Source of the DNA: Thermomicrobiales bacterium
Lineage (GTDB): Bacteria > Chloroflexota > Chloroflexia > Thermomicrobiales > CADCWN01
Reading direction: 5' to 3'
Length of the DNA: 64,000 bases
NCBI GenBank assembly: GCA_030446685.1
Contig: JAUJMV010000016.1
Location: 1 to 64,000, forward strand
The position numbers and the translations under genes were made by a program. The notes below the pieces were generated by a model. That model worked only from the letters and a program-made list of their open reading frames with translations, had not been told where the DNA came from and did not search any database. This document shows positions 53,317 to 64,000 of the stretch, one piece after another. Each line of letters begins with the position of its first letter. Position 1 is the stretch's first letter.

Positions 53317-53470
53317 TCAGCCGACGCCCCCAGCGATGCGACCTGTTTCCGGCAGCAACCTCAGCCGCATCATCGCCAGCACGCCGGTGGCCGGACCGGG
53401 GGCAAGGATCGCGAACGCCCATCGCCAGCCGAACGCATCCCGGAGGAGCTGTCTTACGGACAGCGAGGTA
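53317..53470 (-). pseudogene. MFS transporter C-terminal fragment
   Basis: VRQLLRDAFGWRWAFAILAPGPATGVLAMMRLRLLPETGRIAGGVG*. Confidence 0.6.
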
Positions 53471-54153
53471 GGCCCAAATACGCACCCAATGACGTGACGA
53501 GGCGTGTGTGAAGCGACTTCGCGCGCAGATCGACCCTGACGAAGTTGACCGCCGGCTCCCGCCCGGCCAGCGCGCAGAGGAACTCGCCGGTGCCGCAGCC
53601 GATCTCCAATTCCAGGGGTCGATCGTTCCCGAACAGGCTGGGCGAAGCGATCGGCGGCAGCGCGCACGGGTCGTGGTAAAGCCGCCGGCTGGTCAGAGAC
53701 AGGAGGGACTTGCTGGCGGTTCGCTCATCCGGCGCCTGCGCCTCGATCGTGCGTGACAGCTTCCTCCTGGGCATCCGCGCCTCCCTCGCCAATCCGCGTC
53801 GCGGCGACGGCAAAAGGAACAGGCCGTGGGCTTCAACCACGGCCTGCGGGACGCGCCGAGCCGCCGGAGGCGGCGCGCGGAGCGCAGCAAAAGGCCGTGG
53901 GCAGCTAAGGAGCGCCCACGGCCCAGCAGGTTATACCGTCATCAACCCGTTATCGAGCAGGCACACTCCTTATGGCAGCGGCGAAACTGTCACTCTGGAA
54001 ACTGTTGTCACGGTTGTGGGATCACTCACGGGATTTCCCCTTGCCGACAAAACCCAATCGCCTGGGCGCAGCATAGCAGGCGGGCGCACGGAGGGCAAAC
54101 GCGCGGCGGTCGCGTCCCCGCCCGTCACGGACGGCGGGCAACAGGGTCCGGCG

Positions 54154-54825
54154 TCAGGCCCGCCCACTCGCCAGCAGCCCGTTCCCGACGAGGGGGGGAT
54201 AGGGGAGGTCGAGGCGCAGCGGCAGCCGCCGCCCGCCGACGCGCGCCAGCGGCTTCCAGCCGGAGCGCACCCGGACGGCCCGGAAGCCGGCTCCGCGCAG
54301 GTGGTCGCGCATGGTGCGGGGGTTCTGCAGGCTGATGTGGGTGGGGTCGAGGTGGCCGGTCCAGGTCGGGCCGCCGAGCGCGCCGACCAGCCGCCGCACG
54401 TCCCAGAGGTTCGGCGTCGTCAGGACGATCGCGCCGCCCGGCCGCAGCACCCGCCGGCACTCGGCCAGCAGGAGCGGCGGCGCGGCGACGTGCTCGACGA
54501 TCTCGCTCATCAGGAGCAGATCGAACTGACCGTCCCGGAAGGGGAGGCCGCGCTCCAGGTCGCAGCGCACCAGGCAGGCCGCCGGCAAGAGGCGGCGGGC
54601 GGTTGCCAGCGCCGCCGCGGAGACGTCGACCCCGACCGCCGCGACGCCCCGGCCTTCTAGGTAGCGCAACCCCGGCGCCGCGCCGCACCCCACGTCGAGC
54701 ACGCGGCTCGCCCCGCGAATCTCCACGCCGGCGAACCGCAGCATGCGATCGTACTGCCAGGCGATCTTGGCGTCCGACTTGGCGATCTGCCGCCGGAAGT
54801 AACCTTCGGCGAAGTGGTCGTGCAT
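54154..54825 (-). CDS. Class I SAM-dependent methyltransferase
   Basis: SRVLDVGCGAAPGLRYLEGRGVAAVGVDVSAAALATARRL...LLMSEIVEHVAAPPLLLAECRRVLRPGGAIVLTTPN. Confidence 0.92.
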   Translation of the reverse strand: MHDHFAEGYFRRQIAKSDAKIAWQYDRMLRFAGVEIRGASRVLDVGCGAAPGLRYLEGRGVAAVGVDVSAAALATARRLLPAACLVRCDLERGLPFRDGQFDLLLMSEIVEHVAAPPLLLAECRRVLRPGGAIVLTTPNLWDVRRLVGALGGPTWTGHLDPTHISLQNPRTMRDHLRGAGFRAVRVRSGWKPLARVGGRRLPLRLDLPYPPLVGNGLLASGRA

Positions 54826-54990
54826 GCGCCCCTGGTGCTGCCGAGTCTCCCCCGGTCGCGCCGCCTCTCCGGCAAGCGCGGCGGAGTATAGCACAGCGGG
54901 CGCGTCCCCACGCACCGCGGACACGACGAAGCGGGCGGCAGCTGCCGCCCGCTCCGCGTGTTCTTTCGGTGGCCGGCGCCGCGCGCCCGC

Positions 54991-59379
<4,389 letters not shown>

Positions 59380-59397
59380 AGTGTTCCCCCAGTTGTG

Positions 59398-59465
59398 AGT
59401 AGGGAGCCGGGAGTCGGTAGCCAGAGAGCAGACTTGCGTCCACTCCCGACTCCCGACTCCCTACT
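59398..59465. repeat. GACTCCC-repeat hairpin in the rpoB-rpoC intergenic space
   Basis: agtagggagccgggagtcggtag (59398-59420) / cactcccgactcccgactccctact (59440-59465). Confidence 0.8.
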
Positions 59466-59470
59466 CTCTA

Positions 59471-62953
<3,483 letters not shown>

Positions 62954-63778
62954 GCTCGCTCCTTGTATCTACTGCCCAAACCGCACCACTCCGTCCGGGT
63001 CGCGCGCCCCGCTCCTACCCACACGTCCGCGCGATCCACTCCTCCGCGCCGGCGCCGGCGCACTTACCGGATTCCCTGTGGAGAGGCCGTCTCCCCACAG
63101 CACATAGTCTCGTCCCGCCGGTCGGGGCGTGGACGAGCACCGCATCGACCCCCTCCACAGGAATGGCGCGGGAGGGCCTCTGGTGTTGCTGTCAGATGGA
63201 TGGCTCGCGGCTCGTCCTCACGCCCGGCGCCGGCCTACTGGCGGACCCCAACCCCTCCGCCCCCGCGACAGCGGGCCCGGCTGGAGGGAGGCCGCCACAC
63301 GGGGGCGCGAGGCAGGGCCGTCGGTTAGTTGTCTCGTCGGAAGCGAACGCAAAGCGGGAGGCCTGCACACATCCCTCCCGTAATCGTCGGTGGTATCCCG
63401 TTGTTACCGCCTTGCGGCATTGCATCTGCGACTATTCTACCCTTACCTCGTACGCAAGGTAGCAAAGATCAAGGATACCCGGCGGCGAGAAGGTTGTCAA
63501 GGGGTTTCGCAACCAATTTCGCGCGTAATGCCCCCTCGCCCCGGCGCGCTGCCGGCCCCTGTCCCCAACGACGCCATTCGCGCCGCTACGGGAGACGGTT
63601 CCAATAGTGACAACGACCGGGGCGGGTCGATTATTCCCGGAGGCAAAGCAGGGCCGGCGACTGCAGCTTGTCACCGGGGGGCTCACTTCGTTCACCACAA
63701 AGGCCGCCTGACGCGGCCTGGACCATTGCCACGCCAGAGGCTCTCGGGACAATCATCGCCTCACCCACATCCTGGTCC

Positions 63779-63843
63779 GCATCGGCGGACTTCGTGGCGA
63801 GCGGCGGCGAGCCCCCAGCGACAAGCTTCAGTCGTCGGCCGCC
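63779..63843. repeat. Interspersed palindromic repeat, copy C (half element)
   Basis: cgcatcggcggacttcgtggcgagcggcggcgagcccccagcgacaagcttcagtcgtcgg, matching the right half of copy B. Confidence 0.75.
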
Positions 63844-64000
63844 GGCAGCTCGTCGGACGGGCGGGGGCCGGCGTCGCTCAGGTCGGTCTCGCTCAGCCGG
63901 TTGATGACGCGGAGCGTCAGGTCGCCGTCGACGAGCATCTGGCAGGAGAGGCGGATGTTCGGGGCGAGATCGCCCTCGCGCGCCAGTCGGGCGCGCTCCC
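63828..64000 (-). CDS. 2Fe-2S ferredoxin-like protein, C-terminal part (runs off the window)
   Basis: ...ERARLAREGDLAPNIRLSCQMLVDGDLTLRVINRLSETDLSDAGPRPSDELPAADD*. Confidence 0.65.
   Translation of the reverse strand, partial: ERARLAREGDLAPNIRLSCQMLVDGDLTLRVINRLSETDLSDAGPRPSDELPAADD

Larger units (their letters stand above)
52260..53492. mobile_element. Transposase-less TIR element (mobile insertion cassette-like) carrying an alpha/beta hydrolase
   Basis: TIRs ATTGGGTACGTATCTGGGC (52260-52278) / GCCCAAATACGCACCCAAT (53472-53490), 17/19; candidate 4-bp TSD CGTG (52256-52259, 53493-53496); removal of 1237 bp restores the trmB frame. Confidence 0.75.
51780..53774 (-). pseudogene. trmB: tRNA (guanine-N7-)-methyltransferase, split by a 1.23-kb element (3' end approximate)
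   Basis: N-half 53497-53774 MPRRKLSRTIEAQ...LELEIGCGTGEFLCALAGREPAVNFVRVDLRAKSLHT; C-half <52259 TRDEVWLHKAVGIAAAGSLENIRLMKADFRL ... IYLHFPDPNVARRFRKRRVFTARFLDLAHAALIPEGWLSVMIDH ... RFGKAHEERYLIGFEGVAKSRFQRIW. Confidence 0.88.

Overview
High-GC (apparently ~70%) bacterial chromosome segment, probably Chloroflexota (Thermomicrobia/Sphaerobacter-like; inference from gene content only). Conserved genes include rpoB-rpoC, a rhamnose isomerase/rhamnulokinase pair, fabF, NAD kinase, queA-like, chrA, Tm-1-like + PEP-hydrolase-like + cupin, a RES/Xre toxin-antitoxin pair, an S1C protease, and flippase/glycosyltransferase genes. Most notable items: (1) a fused AAA(OLD/SMC-like)-TOPRIM/DUF4435-like gene, architecture reminiscent of merged PARIS (AriA+AriB), at 37.07-40.34 kb. 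An IS4-family element (19-bp perfect terminal inverted repeats, 6-bp TSD) interrupts it, and removing the element restores the reading frame. (2) A 1.23-kb transposase-less element with 19-bp TIRs (17/19) carrying an intact alpha/beta hydrolase and an MFS-like fragment. It splits trmB, and removing it with one 4-bp target copy restores the trmB frame (mobile-insertion-cassette-like). (3) A 6,333-bp apparently identical direct duplication (15966-22298 / 23314-29646) separated by a 1,015-bp lower-GC spacer with a pentapeptide-repeat gene whose stop codon is formed at the junction. (4) Several families of intergenic hairpin/palindromic repeats, some supplying stop codons. Many genes between ~30 and ~51 kb carry frameshifts or local 'echo' duplications while rpoB/rpoC are intact, so assembly or consensus error is a serious alternative for part of what is seen. 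No rRNA, tRNA or CRISPR was recognised.
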